Below, piece by piece: positions 15,879 to 25,632 of a stretch of 47,131 nucleotides of DNA. The stretch is taken from NCBI GenBank assembly GCA_017465475.1, contig JAFTWC010000043.1, forward strand, positions 1-47,131. The letters are read 5' to 3'. The first letter of the stretch is position 1. Every line of letters begins with the position of its first letter. The DNA comes from Lachnospiraceae bacterium (GTDB lineage Bacteria > Bacillota > Clostridia > Lachnospirales > Lachnospiraceae). Under the pieces are notes generated by a model that worked only from the letters and a program-made list of their open reading frames with translations, was not told the origin of the DNA and made no database searches. The translations under genes were made by a program, and so were the position numbers.

Positions 15879-17240
15879 TTACTCAATGCCCACCTTAGAC
15901 TTAACGTCTGCACGGAACATCTCGATTGCGCCTGCACGATCAACCTTGCCAGCTACGTATGCACGAACTGCATCTCTCCAGCATCCGTTGATTGCTTCGT
16001 CGTACTGAGTCATGTTTGCACCGGTAGCATAGTCACCAGCCGGAACGAAGTACTCGAACATATCCTGTCCGCCAAGAATCTCAACTTCACCGTTAGACTT
16101 CTCCATTACTACAGCAGATGCTACAGCATCCTTCGTTGCCTTTTCCGGATTAAAGGTACCGTTAGCCCACATGTACTGTAAGCTGTTCTCATCGGTATCA
16201 AGAGTAATCCACTCAATAATGTCTGCAACTACCTGCTTCTTAGCATCGCTCATGTTCTTCACAGCGGTCTTAGAAGAAGCAACGTAGGTACCACCCCAAC
16301 AGAAACCTACCGGGGAAGTGGTAATTGCCCAGTCACCATAGGTGCCTTCGCGCTCCTCAGTGGTTAAATCGTCACCACAGTTCTCAGCTAAGCTGTAGTT
16401 GATTAACCAAGCCGGACCGAAGAAACCGAGAACCTGCTTCGGGCCTTCACCCTTCATGTCTGCGAACCAACCATCCTGCCAGTCCTGAGTCTCGTTGTGG
16501 TAATCGTTATCCTTTAACTTCTTGGAGATGTCAAGGAGTGCTTCTCTCTTCGGGTCGATGTTAAGCTTGCCGTCTACAATCCATGCAGAATCGGAGCTGT
16601 TCTCGATTGCGTGCCAGATATCACCGTCACCGGAAATGATACCATAGCCCTTAGCCTTTAACTCTTCTGCAGCTACCCAGAACTGATCCCAGTTACCGGA
16701 GCCGCCACCAATCTTCTCGGAGATTACAGCCGGATCATCGGTTCCCCAAACGTCCTTCGCGATGGAACGACGATATAAGAAACATCCGCCGGTTGCCTGA
16801 TACGGAAGAGCTACTACCTTACCATCAGCCGGTCTGGTACCAACTTCGGAAGCGTAGGTAGCAATCTTTGCATCTGCAAGTCTCTTGGTGGTGTCAATGC
16901 CGAGGTCATCGTAAGTAGCTGCGAAACCTGCTGCATCACCCTGGGTGTACTTTAATACGAAAGCTGCTTCCAAACCATAGATGTCCGGAGCGTCCTTCTT
17001 GCTCTTTAACATTTCGTCGAGAGCCGGCTGATACTGCTGATCCGTGGTTGCTACGATGGTCGGATCTACGGTGTAACCGAGTTCCGGATGCATGTCAAGA
17101 TACTTCTGAATCATGTTCGGAATCTCATCGGTGAAGGACATCACGTGGATGACCTTGTCGTCTACCTTCTTGCCACAGCCAGCAAACATGGTTGCTACCA
17201 TAGCTACTGCAAGGAGACCTGCTAATAACTTCTTTTTCAT
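15879..17240 (-). CDS. Extracellular sugar-binding lipoprotein of the ABC importer (family 1)
   Basis: The 453-residue protein starts with a lipoprotein signal (MKKKLLAGLLAVAMVATMFAGC; lipobox MFAGC). The family-1 solute-binding fold includes LPYQATGGCFLYRRSIAKD, the usual hinge-side motif. I placed the start at 17240, where AGGAGG lies eight bases upstream; an upstream in-frame ATG at 17303 would add 21 residues before the signal peptide. It captures a sugar or oligosaccharide outside the cell and delivers it to the permeases. Aromatic residues (WDQFW, WQDGW, YMW) suggest an oligosaccharide. Substrate unknown. Confidence 0.9.
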   Translation of the reverse strand: MKKKLLAGLLAVAMVATMFAGCGKKVDDKVIHVMSFTDEIPNMIQKYLDMHPELGYTVDPTIVATTDQQYQPALDEMLKSKKDAPDIYGLEAAFVLKYTQGDAAGFAATYDDLGIDTTKRLADAKIATYASEVGTRPADGKVVALPYQATGGCFLYRRSIAKDVWGTDDPAVISEKIGGGSGNWDQFWVAAEELKAKGYGIISGDGDIWHAIENSSDSAWIVDGKLNIDPKREALLDISKKLKDNDYHNETQDWQDGWFADMKGEGPKQVLGFFGPAWLINYSLAENCGDDLTTEEREGTYGDWAITTSPVGFCWGGTYVASSKTAVKNMSDAKKQVVADIIEWITLDTDENSLQYMWANGTFNPEKATKDAVASAVVMEKSNGEVEILGGQDMFEYFVPAGDYATGANMTQYDEAINGCWRDAVRAYVAGKVDRAGAIEMFRADVKSKVGIE

Positions 17241-17375
17241 AAATTGCCCTCCTCTTAAATTGAGAAAAAAAATTTTATAATGTATATATGTAACATATAA
17301 CATTACCGTAAATCATGCTGTGTTACGCCGTTTTCAACATATTGCACAACAATCAACGACATTTAACACGCTCTT

Positions 17376-17404
17376 ATTATACATCATGACGAATCATTTT
17401 GCAA
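17376..17404 (-). promoter_or_regulatory. Promoter of the sugar importer operon
   Basis: On the minus strand TTGCAA (complement of 17399-17404), 17 bases, then a perfect TATAAT (complement of 17376-17381). The leader is about 130 bases. It contains TTGAAAACGGCGTAACA (complement of about 17322-17338), which has the central CG of LacI/CcpA-type sites but poor symmetry. The rest of 17241-17545 is AT-rich. Near its far end a short GGTC/GACC hairpin (about 17517-17528) may weakly terminate the next operon. Confidence 0.65.
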
Positions 17405-17545
17405 TGCCTTTTTGTCTTTTTTTTGTCTTTTCCGCAATGAATCACTATATTTTGTATATTTTCGCTGTTTTTTTCAACATATCGTTTATTTTTTAGACAA
17501 AAAACATCTAAAATAGGTCTTTTGACCCAATCCATGGTTTTCCCC

Positions 17546-18568
17546 CTATTTTTCCTCTTCCAGGTCTCTTCCCACCGTTTTTCTCATGGCTTCATCCACC
17601 TCAATCACCACTTCTCCCCTCCACTGTTCGTACAATTCCCGGAAGGTTTCCTCCTGACGAAGGGCAATCAATTCTTCCTTTTTGGCAATGGTGGCATCCT
17701 CATCATATGCGGACACGCAGTAAAAAATATAATATCCGCTGTCGGTCCGAATCTGCATGGACTCCCCTGCAGACAGTCCGTAGGCCGCTGCCAGTTCTTC
17801 CGGCAAATCTCCTTCGCCTACCATATTGTCTAAATAGGTCTTATCCTCCGTATTGGCATAGGCAAGAGAATAAAAGTCCTTTGTGGTCTGGGCTTCCTTA
17901 TACAAAGAGTCAAACCGGTCCAGCGTGGCAATCAGCTCCTGCACCGTCAAAGAAGACCGGTTGCCCAATTCATCTTCGTGGTAATTTTTCAACATCAGAC
18001 TTTGCAAATGCTTCTGTGCAGCTTCTTCATTGGAAATATCCGTGTCCACATTCAACGTCACACTGTCATAAATCTTCTGTGCCAGCGCAGTGTCTGTATA
18101 TACCCGCTCCACGTCCTTTCTGGCAATCCCGTACAAAGAAAGGGTTCCGTACTCCGCTTTCCCCATGTATTCCTCCGTCCGTTCCGCCACACGGTTTTTC
18201 TCTTCACTGTCCAGTTCAATGCCCAGCTTCTTGGCCTGGGCGCAGACAATCTTTACATAAATCACCTGTTCCAGAGTCTCGTCCGTCACCCATTCCCCCA
18301 AGGTTTCTCCGTCCTCTTTTAACACATAGTTCCAGATTTCATCCCCGTAGGTTCCTTCGTATTCCTGCTTTGCCGCCTGCAAATACAACATTACCTCCCG
18401 GTACCCCACCGGTACGCCGTCAATGGTAACCACCGCGGCATCCATATATTCCGTACGATCCGTATAGCCGGTAGGAGATGCATCTCCCCCCGGTGTTTTA
18501 TTACAGCCTGCGGCCCCTGTAAGCAACACACATGCCGCAAGACATCCTGCAATCAATCTCTTTCTCAT
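17546..18568 (-). CDS. SurA/PrsA-like foldase lipoprotein
   Basis: The 340-residue protein has a lipoprotein signal (MRKRLIAGCLAACVLLTGAAGC; lipobox LTGAAGC). A SurA_N-like helical domain follows (about 40-190). A parvulin-like region comes next (about 200-300; SLAYANTEDKTYLD, LSAGESMQIRTDSGYYIFYC) and a helical C-terminus. Such lipoproteins help fold exported proteins. The parvulin core is divergent, so peptidyl-prolyl isomerase activity is uncertain. I chose the ATG at 18568 because GGAAGGAG precedes it; an in-frame ATG at 18616 lies before that site. It follows mfd by about 55 bases and is probably the last gene of the pth-mfd operon, an arrangement common in clostridia. Confidence 0.8.
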   Translation of the reverse strand: MRKRLIAGCLAACVLLTGAAGCNKTPGGDASPTGYTDRTEYMDAAVVTIDGVPVGYREVMLYLQAAKQEYEGTYGDEIWNYVLKEDGETLGEWVTDETLEQVIYVKIVCAQAKKLGIELDSEEKNRVAERTEEYMGKAEYGTLSLYGIARKDVERVYTDTALAQKIYDSVTLNVDTDISNEEAAQKHLQSLMLKNYHEDELGNRSSLTVQELIATLDRFDSLYKEAQTTKDFYSLAYANTEDKTYLDNMVGEGDLPEELAAAYGLSAGESMQIRTDSGYYIFYCVSAYDEDATIAKKEELIALRQEETFRELYEQWRGEVVIEVDEAMRKTVGRDLEEEK

Positions 18569-18622
18569 GAAACGCTCCTTCCTTTCTCTCCCGCTACATT
18601 CCTCGTTTACAAACACCCGTTG

Positions 18623-21600
18623 TCAGGTCAACTCTTCTTTCATTATCAAAAGCACTTCCCGCAATTCTTTCAATACCGTCTTCACATCCGGGCGAAGATT
18701 ACTCTTTCCCCGCACTGCAGACAGTTCATAGGAAAACTCCGGGGTTCCTTCCGGAGAAAACTTCATCTTTCCCTCCAGCTTCGTAAGGAGAGTCGGAATC
18801 CGCTGTACCACCAAATTTGCTTTCGGGTACATGACAAACCGCACCTTGGCTCCTCGCCAGATTAACTGCGCCACATACACCTCATGGGCCAGGTTTCGAA
18901 GCAGGGCAATGGTAAGTAACCGGTTCACGCTTTGCGGAATATCTCCGAACCGGTCAATCAGTTCATCCTGCAGTTCGGAAAGCTCCTCTTCCGTCTGAAT
19001 AAGAGCAATACGCTTATACATATCCAGCTTCTGCACCTCATTTCGGATATAACTTTCCGGGATGTAGGCATCCGCTTCCAAATCCACCGTAGTTTCAAAC
19101 TCTTCTTCCTCGGTTCCGTCGCCCTTTAACTGTTTCACGGCATCGTTTAGCAGCTTACAGTACAAATCATACCCCACCGCCTCCATGTGGCCGCTTTGTT
19201 CCGCGCCTAAAAGATTTCCGGCACCACGGATTTCCAAATCCCGCATGGCAATCTTAAAGCCGGAGCCCAATTCCGTAAATTCCTTAATGGCCTGCAGTCT
19301 CTTTTCTGCCACCTCTTTTAACATTTTATCGCGCTTATACATTAAAAATGCATAGGCCGTACGATTTGTTCTTCCCACCCGGCCCCGGAGCTGATACAGC
19401 TGTGACAATCCCAACCGGTCCGCATCCGCGATAATCATGGTATTTACATTGGAAATATCCAGGCCCGTTTCGATAATTGTAGTAGACACCAACACATCTA
19501 TGTCCCCGTTTATAAATTCATACATGATTTTTTCCAAGGTACGCTCACTCATCTGTCCGTGAGCATAGGACACGTTGGCCTCCGGCAACATCTTCTGAAG
19601 ACTTGCTGCCACCTCATCAATGCCATGTACCCGGTTGTACACATAGTACACCTGACCGCCTCTGGCCAGTTCACGACAAATGGCCTCCCGCACCATTTCA
19701 TCGTTTTGCTCCAATACAAAGGTCTGAATCGGCAAGCGGTCCACCGGCGGCTCCTCCAGCACACTCATATCCCGGATGCCCACAAGACTCATGTGAAGGG
19801 TTCGCGGAATCGGCGTTGCGGACAAGGTCAATACGTCTACATCTCCCCGCAACTGCTTCATCTTTTCTTTATGGGCCACGCCGAAGCGCTGTTCCTCATC
19901 CACAATGAGAAGTCCCAGATTCTTCGGCTCAATATCCTTGGACAGCACTCTGTGGGTACCGATCATAATATCCACGGTTCCTTTTTTGAACCCTTCAATG
20001 GCCGCCTTTTGCTGGGCCGGAGTGCGGAACCTGGACATAAGCTCAATCTTTACCGGATAATTCATCATACGCTGGGTAAAGGTGTTGTAATGCTGTTGTG
20101 CCAAAATGGTAGTCGGCACCAGCACCACCACCTGCTTTCCGTTGGACACTGCCTTAAAGGCCGCCCGGAGCGCCACCTCGGTTTTTCCGTAGCCCACATC
20201 CCCGCAAAGGAGTCTGTCCATAATCCGGGTACTTTCCATATCCTTTTTAATCTCTTCAATGGCACGAAGCTGATCATCGGTTTCCTCATACGGGAACAAA
20301 TCCTCCAGTTCCTTCTGCCATACCGTATCTTCCTCACAGGCAAAGCCTTTTTTCGCACTGCGAAGCGCATACAGTTCCACCAAATCCTTGGCCAGATTCT
20401 TTACCGCGCCCTTTACTCTTGTCTTGGTATTTTTCCATTCCACGGAATTTAACTTATTCAGCTTCGGTTTCTTCGCCGCATCCGCTGCCGCATATTTTTG
20501 TATCACATCAAGACCGGTGGCAGGCACATAAAGATTGCCGCCGTCGCCGTACTCAATCTTTACATAATCCTTAATCACCCGGTCCACTTCTATCTTTTCA
20601 ATGCCCCGGTAAATGCCGAGACCATGGTTTTCGTGTACCACATAATCGCCGAAAGCCAAATCCGACAAACTGCCGATATGCTGTCCGTCGTACACCTTCC
20701 GCTTCTTTTTCTTTTTATGTTCCGTGCCGAAAATGTCGCTTTCGGAAATCACGGCCCACTTAATCATGGGATACTCAAAGCCCCTGTGGATGCTTCCGCT
20801 GCCCACCAAAATCTCTCCCGGCTGCACAACCCGCTCCGGGTCCTCGCTGTAAAATGCGGAAAGCTCCCGCTCACGAAGCTCCCCGGCCAGACGCTCCGCC
20901 CGCACCCTGGACGCGCACAAAAGCACCACCCGGTACCCGCTCTTTTTCCAGGCCGACAAGTCCTTTACCAGAAGTTCAAAATTGTTGTTATAGCCTGCAA
21001 TGGAACGTACCGTCAAATCAAACCGTTGTACAAACGGCAGGCAGCTAAGCTTTTGCTCCAGAGCAGATAACATCACTGTGTTTCGGCTTCCGAAGCCGGC
21101 TAACAGTGCCTTATAGTCAAACACCACATCCGCCTGTCCCGGCAAAATGTAACCCTTTTCCAACCGTCCCGTCATACTTTGGGAAAATTCTTCCGCTACC
21201 GCATCGCCTTTTTCTTCAATACGAGCCGGTTCATCCAAAAAAACAATGGTATCCTCATCAAAATAATCAAAGAAAGATACGGTGTCATCGTAAAAGTAAC
21301 GAATACAATGATCCGCCCCCGCAAGGCCCCCCATATAGGAAATCCGTTCACACAGCTCTTCCGTCTCCCGGCGAAGTCTCGCTCCTTCCTCCGTCTTCAT
21401 TTCCTTTCGGAAGGCTTCTACCTGAACGGCTGCCTCTTCCCGCATTTTTTCGATTCCGGTCGCTTTCCGTGCTTCAGACAAAATCAGTTCCGTGGCCGGA
21501 TAAATACAAACCTCTTCGATCCGGTCGATGGAACGCTGGTTTGTCACATCAAAATAACGGATGGAATCAATCTCATCCCCGAAAAATTCGATGCGAAACG

Positions 21601-22162
21601 GTGCTTCCTCTGTCAGGGCAAATACATCTAAAATACCGCCTCTTACCGCAAACTCACCCGGATGCTCCACTTGCCCCTGTCGCTCGTACCCCAACATAAC
21701 CAGTCTTGCAATCAATTCTGTTAAATCCGCTTCTTCTGCCTCCGCAAGGGATATGCAGTTTTCTTTCATATAAGAAAGGGGAAGTACATGGTCAATGCCA
21801 CCGTCAATGGTGGTCACCACCGTTACCGGTTTTCCTTCCGCCAACCGCTTTATCACCTGCATCCGTTCCCGTACCAGGGTATTTCCGTGAATATCCGCGC
21901 TGAAAAAGATAACGTCCTTTGCCGGATAATACAGCACCTCCGGGTCATACAGACGGTAATCTTCGCAAATCTCTTTTGCTTTTAAATCATTATACGTAAC
22001 AATCAGGCGCACCCGGTAATTTTCACCCAACGTATGCACAAAATGGCATTTCTGGGAATCAATACACCCTGTTACGGCAACAGGGGTCTTCTTCCGCAGC
22101 AATGCCTCCCTACATTCTTCATATTCTCTTAGTGCCTTCAACGGTTCGGTATAAGTACGCAT
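18623..22162 (-). CDS. mfd: Transcription-repair coupling factor Mfd
   Basis: The 1179-residue protein has the full Mfd plan. It has a UvrB-homology module at the N-terminus (about 1-330), a CarD-like RNA polymerase interaction domain (about 500-570; GDYVVHENHGLGIYRG) and a RecG-like translocase with Walker A CGDVGYGKTEVALRAA (about 665). The DEEQ box (VDEEQRFGV), motif VI (QLRGRVGRTNRTAYAF) and the C-terminal TRCF domain follow. It removes RNA polymerase stalled at DNA damage and recruits UvrA. The start lies 8 bases after the pth stop, so the two genes are co-transcribed. Confidence 0.97.
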   Translation of the reverse strand: MRTYTEPLKALREYEECREALLRKKTPVAVTGCIDSQKCHFVHTLGENYRVRLIVTYNDLKAKEICEDYRLYDPEVLYYPAKDVIFFSADIHGNTLVRERMQVIKRLAEGKPVTVVTTIDGGIDHVLPLSYMKENCISLAEAEEADLTELIARLVMLGYERQGQVEHPGEFAVRGGILDVFALTEEAPFRIEFFGDEIDSIRYFDVTNQRSIDRIEEVCIYPATELILSEARKATGIEKMREEAAVQVEAFRKEMKTEEGARLRRETEELCERISYMGGLAGADHCIRYFYDDTVSFFDYFDEDTIVFLDEPARIEEKGDAVAEEFSQSMTGRLEKGYILPGQADVVFDYKALLAGFGSRNTVMLSALEQKLSCLPFVQRFDLTVRSIAGYNNNFELLVKDLSAWKKSGYRVVLLCASRVRAERLAGELRERELSAFYSEDPERVVQPGEILVGSGSIHRGFEYPMIKWAVISESDIFGTEHKKKKKRKVYDGQHIGSLSDLAFGDYVVHENHGLGIYRGIEKIEVDRVIKDYVKIEYGDGGNLYVPATGLDVIQKYAAADAAKKPKLNKLNSVEWKNTKTRVKGAVKNLAKDLVELYALRSAKKGFACEEDTVWQKELEDLFPYEETDDQLRAIEEIKKDMESTRIMDRLLCGDVGYGKTEVALRAAFKAVSNGKQVVVLVPTTILAQQHYNTFTQRMMNYPVKIELMSRFRTPAQQKAAIEGFKKGTVDIMIGTHRVLSKDIEPKNLGLLIVDEEQRFGVAHKEKMKQLRGDVDVLTLSATPIPRTLHMSLVGIRDMSVLEEPPVDRLPIQTFVLEQNDEMVREAICRELARGGQVYYVYNRVHGIDEVAASLQKMLPEANVSYAHGQMSERTLEKIMYEFINGDIDVLVSTTIIETGLDISNVNTMIIADADRLGLSQLYQLRGRVGRTNRTAYAFLMYKRDKMLKEVAEKRLQAIKEFTELGSGFKIAMRDLEIRGAGNLLGAEQSGHMEAVGYDLYCKLLNDAVKQLKGDGTEEEEFETTVDLEADAYIPESYIRNEVQKLDMYKRIALIQTEEELSELQDELIDRFGDIPQSVNRLLTIALLRNLAHEVYVAQLIWRGAKVRFVMYPKANLVVQRIPTLLTKLEGKMKFSPEGTPEFSYELSAVRGKSNLRPDVKTVLKELREVLLIMKEELT

Positions 22163-22170
22163 ACTCCTCC

Positions 22171-22734
22171 TTACAGGCAGTTACACCTGGTCATGGCCAT
22201 CTCAATCCCATCATTCATAATCATACCACAAGCCTTTGCAGCAGTTCCCACTGCCTCCCGCATAAGCGGAAGTTCCTCGGTTTTAAACCGTCCCAGAACA
22301 TAGTCTGCCAAATCCCAACCATTCGGTTTTTCTCCGATACCGATCCGGACACGAGCGAACTCTTCCGTTCCCAGTCTCGCAATAATGCTTTTCATGCCGT
22401 TGTGGCCACCGGCACTGCCCTTTGCTCTCACCCGGAGCTTGCCCACCGGGAGAGAAATGTCATCATAGATTACTATTATATGCGACGGATCGATTTTATA
22501 GAAATCCGCTGCCTCTTTAATACAGTCTCCGCTTAAATTCATATAGGTCAGGGGCTGTACCAAAAGCACCTTCTGCCCTTCAATCACACCTTTTCCGCAA
22601 AGACCTTTATGCTTTTTCATATCCAGGGAAATGTGATAGTCATCACAAAGTCTTGTAATGGTATCATACCCGATGTTATGTCTTGTACCGGCATATTCCC
22701 TGGTGGGATTGCCCAGTCCTGCAATCAAATACAT
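22171..22734 (-). CDS. pth: Peptidyl-tRNA hydrolase
   Basis: The 187-residue protein shows all Pth hallmarks: GLGNPTREYAGTRHNIGYD with the catalytic histidine near residue 20, TYMNLSG with the substrate-binding asparagine, the aspartate in IYDDISLPVGKLR, and GSAGGHNGMKSI. It releases tRNA from prematurely dropped peptidyl-tRNA in the cytoplasm. It sits between the deacetylase gene and mfd; the pth-mfd order is conserved in Firmicutes. Confidence 0.97.
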   Translation of the reverse strand: MYLIAGLGNPTREYAGTRHNIGYDTITRLCDDYHISLDMKKHKGLCGKGVIEGQKVLLVQPLTYMNLSGDCIKEAADFYKIDPSHIIVIYDDISLPVGKLRVRAKGSAGGHNGMKSIIARLGTEEFARVRIGIGEKPNGWDLADYVLGRFKTEELPLMREAVGTAAKACGMIMNDGIEMAMTRCNCL

Positions 22735-22754
22735 ATCGTTTCTTCCTTTTCTTT

Positions 22755-24287
22755 CTAATTGTAGCTGCTGTGGTACACTCCTCCGTTTTCCAATTCCACA
22801 TTTTGGTAATAGAGTAATTCTCTTACCGTAACAATCTGGTATCCTCTGTCAATCAGCTCCGGAAGCAATACTCTTACCGCATCAATGGTAAACTGATGAA
22901 TATCATGCATCAATACAATCTTTCCGTTTCCGGCTTCAAGAAGTACATGGTCCACCACCTTTTCCGCATCTCTGAAATCCCAGTCCTTACTGTCCAAGTT
23001 CCAGATAATCAACGGTGCAAAGCAGTTTTCTTTCACCATATCATTATATGCTCCGTACGGCGGACGCACAAACACCGGATACACACCGGTCACCTCATAA
23101 ATATTGTCTCTTGCCTTCATAATCTCTTCCGTCATCTGCTCCAGCGTCAACGTCTTGAGATTTTTGTGGGAATAGGTATGACTGGCAATCTCATGGCCTG
23201 CCTTCGCTACTGCCTGGGCAGTTTCTCTGTTTGCCGGTCCGGAATTTGCCCGGTCTCCCAAAATAAAGAAGGTAGCCTTCGCATCATACTCTTCCAAAAG
23301 CTCCAATAACACCGGAGTTCTTTGATAATGAGGACCATCATCAAAGGTAAGGGCAATCATCGGCTTGTCCGGGTCAAGTTCCCGGATATTGTCCATCACC
23401 GCTACCCCGTCCGGAGTCACCATCATATAAGTATAAATCTCTACAAAAGGAATCAAAATGGACTGTCTTGCTCCGTTTTGTTCATAATAAAATCTGGCAC
23501 CTTCCTCGGTCAGAAGATACGTCCCAAACTCTTCTCTTGTTCCCTCAAACACCTTTTGTTCGCCGTCCGTCTGTTGCTCCTCTGCCGGTGTGCTTCCTTC
23601 CTCTCCGGTTTTTGTATCTTCCTTCTGCACATCATCCGTCTCCAATGCTTCCGCCAAAGCATTTACCTTTTGCGCCACATAACCATAGGCACGGTCCGTA
23701 AACAACTCCTCCGGCTCCGCCGGTTCCTCTTTCTTCTTATTGTAAATCCAACAAGCCTGTCTTTCTTCCGTCTGTTGTTCATTCTCTGCAGTTATATAGA
23801 ACACCACCGACAATAATTCACCGGCAGTGCTGTCTTCATAATCAATAAGAAGCACCGGATCTCCTGCCCATAAGGAAGCCACCTGTTCCAGTTCTTCGGA
23901 AAGTAACTGCTCCGCAACTTCCTTCACAGACGCAGACGCCTGCTCACTCTCATAAATCGGGTACCGAAGACCGTATGCTACACCGTTTTTATGAGAAAGA
24001 ACCTCCTCCATTTTCGTATGATGCTCATACACCTTTGTAAATTCTGCCTGTGGTACCGGTTCCGGCGTCGGAGTCGCTGTCGGAGTCGGCTGTTCCGTTA
24101 TTTGTGTCGGCGGTTCCGCTCCCGGCGTACTCTGTGCAAACACATCCTTACTTCCTTCTTTGGTTCCGTCGTCCGGCAAACTCAATGCCCAACGCACCAC
24201 ATATATAGACAACACAAGCGCAAGTACGCACCAGGAACAAAGCAGTACTCTTTGCAGTTTTGTTAATCCCTTCTTCTTTTGCTTCAT
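22755..24287 (-). CDS. Membrane-anchored polysaccharide (peptidoglycan) deacetylase
   Basis: The 510-residue protein has a short basic cytoplasmic start, one membrane helix (about 13-33), a Pro/Thr/Glu-rich stalk (about 45-80), a DUF3298/PdaC-like domain (about 85-280) and a NodB catalytic domain (about 305-495). Active-site motifs are complete: TFDDGPH (metal Asp and base Asp), HTYSH (two metal His), RPPYGAYN, and LMHDIHQ. The family removes acetyl groups from cell-wall N-acetylglucosamine or N-acetylmuramic acid, giving lysozyme resistance. It is the first gene of the run that continues into pth and mfd, with an upstream promoter at 24328-24356. Confidence 0.9.
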   Translation of the reverse strand: MKQKKKGLTKLQRVLLCSWCVLALVLSIYVVRWALSLPDDGTKEGSKDVFAQSTPGAEPPTQITEQPTPTATPTPEPVPQAEFTKVYEHHTKMEEVLSHKNGVAYGLRYPIYESEQASASVKEVAEQLLSEELEQVASLWAGDPVLLIDYEDSTAGELLSVVFYITAENEQQTEERQACWIYNKKKEEPAEPEELFTDRAYGYVAQKVNALAEALETDDVQKEDTKTGEEGSTPAEEQQTDGEQKVFEGTREEFGTYLLTEEGARFYYEQNGARQSILIPFVEIYTYMMVTPDGVAVMDNIRELDPDKPMIALTFDDGPHYQRTPVLLELLEEYDAKATFFILGDRANSGPANRETAQAVAKAGHEIASHTYSHKNLKTLTLEQMTEEIMKARDNIYEVTGVYPVFVRPPYGAYNDMVKENCFAPLIIWNLDSKDWDFRDAEKVVDHVLLEAGNGKIVLMHDIHQFTIDAVRVLLPELIDRGYQIVTVRELLYYQNVELENGGVYHSSYN

Positions 24288-24327
24288 AGGTTTCCTTCCT
24301 TTCTAAAACCCTCCCTGCTACCTCTTT

Positions 24328-24356
24328 AGATTACCCCAATTTGGGCGAACTTGCAA
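24328..24356 (-). promoter_or_regulatory. Promoter of the deacetylase-pth-mfd operon
   Basis: On the minus strand TTGCAA (complement of 24351-24356), 17 bases, then TAATCT (complement of 24328-24333). It lies about 40 bases before the start codon. Match quality is moderate. Confidence 0.45.
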
Positions 24357-24471
24357 GTCCATTTTTTAACATTCGTGTGCCTTATAAAATAAAAAAACGA
24401 TTCTCATGAGTAGGAGAAAAGAGGTATTCCTGACATGCACCCTTCCTTCCCTTGGATTCCCGTTTCCTCAA

Positions 24472-24501
24472 AAAAAGCGGGGCTGCGCAGCCCCGCTTTT
24501 T
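24472..24501. terminator. Terminator of glgCD (symmetric)
   Basis: AAAAAGCGGGGCTGC and GCAGCCCCGCTTTTT form a perfect 15-bp inverted repeat just after the glgD stop. A- and T-runs on both flanks would let it work in either direction. Confidence 0.9.
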
Positions 24502-24507
24502 GGTTCA

Positions 24508-25632
24508 TTAGCCTATGGAAAAACGATCGTCTTTCTGTACCACAATTTTTATCTTGCCGTCCTCGCCCACATACTTGGAATTCGGACGAATGGTATCACG
24601 ACTTTCAATGATACAATTCTCAAGATAGGTATTGTCTCCGATGTGTACATCATTTAAGATGACACAATTTTTAATGGTACAATTATTTCCCACAAATATC
24701 TTCTTAAACAGTACGGAATTCTCTACTACACCGTTGATAATACATCCGCTGGATACAAGACTGTTTTTCACTACCGCTCCCGGATTGTACTTTGCCGGCG
24801 GCAAATCATCAATCTTGGAGTAAACATCCGGATATTCCTTATAGAAGTAGTTACGAATATTCTTGTCCAGGAAATCCATATTGGTGCGATAATAGGACTC
24901 TACCGATGCAATGTTGCTCCAATAGGTATCCATTTTATAAGAATAAATCTGCTTTGCATCCTTGTAACGAATGAGAATGTCCTTTACAAAGTCAAAACGC
25001 TCTTCTTCCGCTGCCTGCTCCATCAACTCAATAAGCTGACGACGACGAATCACATAAATACCGGTGGAAATAAGACTGCCGGACGGAATAAGCGGTTTTT
25101 CCTGGAGGTTGGTGATACGACCGTCTTCTGCCGTCTCCACAATACCAAAGCGGTCCAGCTCGTCCGGATTGGTTACTTCCGTGGTTACCACCGTAATGTC
25201 TGCTTTCTTCTCAATATGATATTCTAATACCTTATTGTAATCCAGCTTGTACACACAGTCACCGGATGCAATGACAACATACGGTTCATGACTGTTTCGC
25301 AGGAAGGTCAGATTCTGCGCGATAGCATCTGCAGTACCGCGATACCAGAAACCGTTGTCATTGGTAATGGTCGGCGGGAATACAAACAAACCGCCCTGCT
25401 TACGTCCGAAATCCCACCACTTGGAAGAGCTTAAATGCTCATTTAAGGAACGGGAGTTGTACTGGGTCAGCACCGCCACCTTCTGTACATGGGAATTGGA
25501 CATATTACTAAGTGCGAAGTCAATGGCACGATAACTTCCCGCAACCGGCATTGCCGCAATCGCACGTTTATTGGACAACTCATGCATTCTGCCGGAGTTT
25601 CCGCCTGCTAAAATAATACCTAATGCTCTCAT
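24508..25632 (-). CDS. glgD: Glucose-1-phosphate adenylyltransferase, regulatory subunit GlgD
   Basis: The 374-residue protein has the nucleotidyltransferase domain ([18 protein letters not shown]) and a C-terminal left-handed beta-helix with hexapeptide-like repeats. Compared with GlgC, the catalytic GGDH is changed to SGDC ([14 protein letters not shown]), and the substrate loop is different. This fits the non-catalytic GlgD subunit that modulates GlgC in Firmicutes. It overlaps the glgC stop by four bases (ATGA) and is translationally coupled. It takes part in ADP-glucose synthesis for glycogen. Confidence 0.93.
   Translation of the reverse strand: MRALGIILAGGNSGRMHELSNKRAIAAMPVAGSYRAIDFALSNMSNSHVQKVAVLTQYNSRSLNEHLSSSKWWDFGRKQGGLFVFPPTITNDNGFWYRGTADAIAQNLTFLRNSHEPYVVIASGDCVYKLDYNKVLEYHIEKKADITVVTTEVTNPDELDRFGIVETAEDGRITNLQEKPLIPSGSLISTGIYVIRRRQLIELMEQAAEEERFDFVKDILIRYKDAKQIYSYKMDTYWSNIASVESYYRTNMDFLDKNIRNYFYKEYPDVYSKIDDLPPAKYNPGAVVKNSLVSSGCIINGVVENSVLFKKIFVGNNCTIKNCVILNDVHIGDNTYLENCIIESRDTIRPNSKYVGEDGKIKIVVQKDDRFSIG

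Noticed and set aside
17318-17338. Catabolite-response (cre) site in the sugar importer leader
   Set aside because: GAAAACGGCGTAACA has the central CG, but at least two conserved positions differ and symmetry is poor; kept only as a remark.
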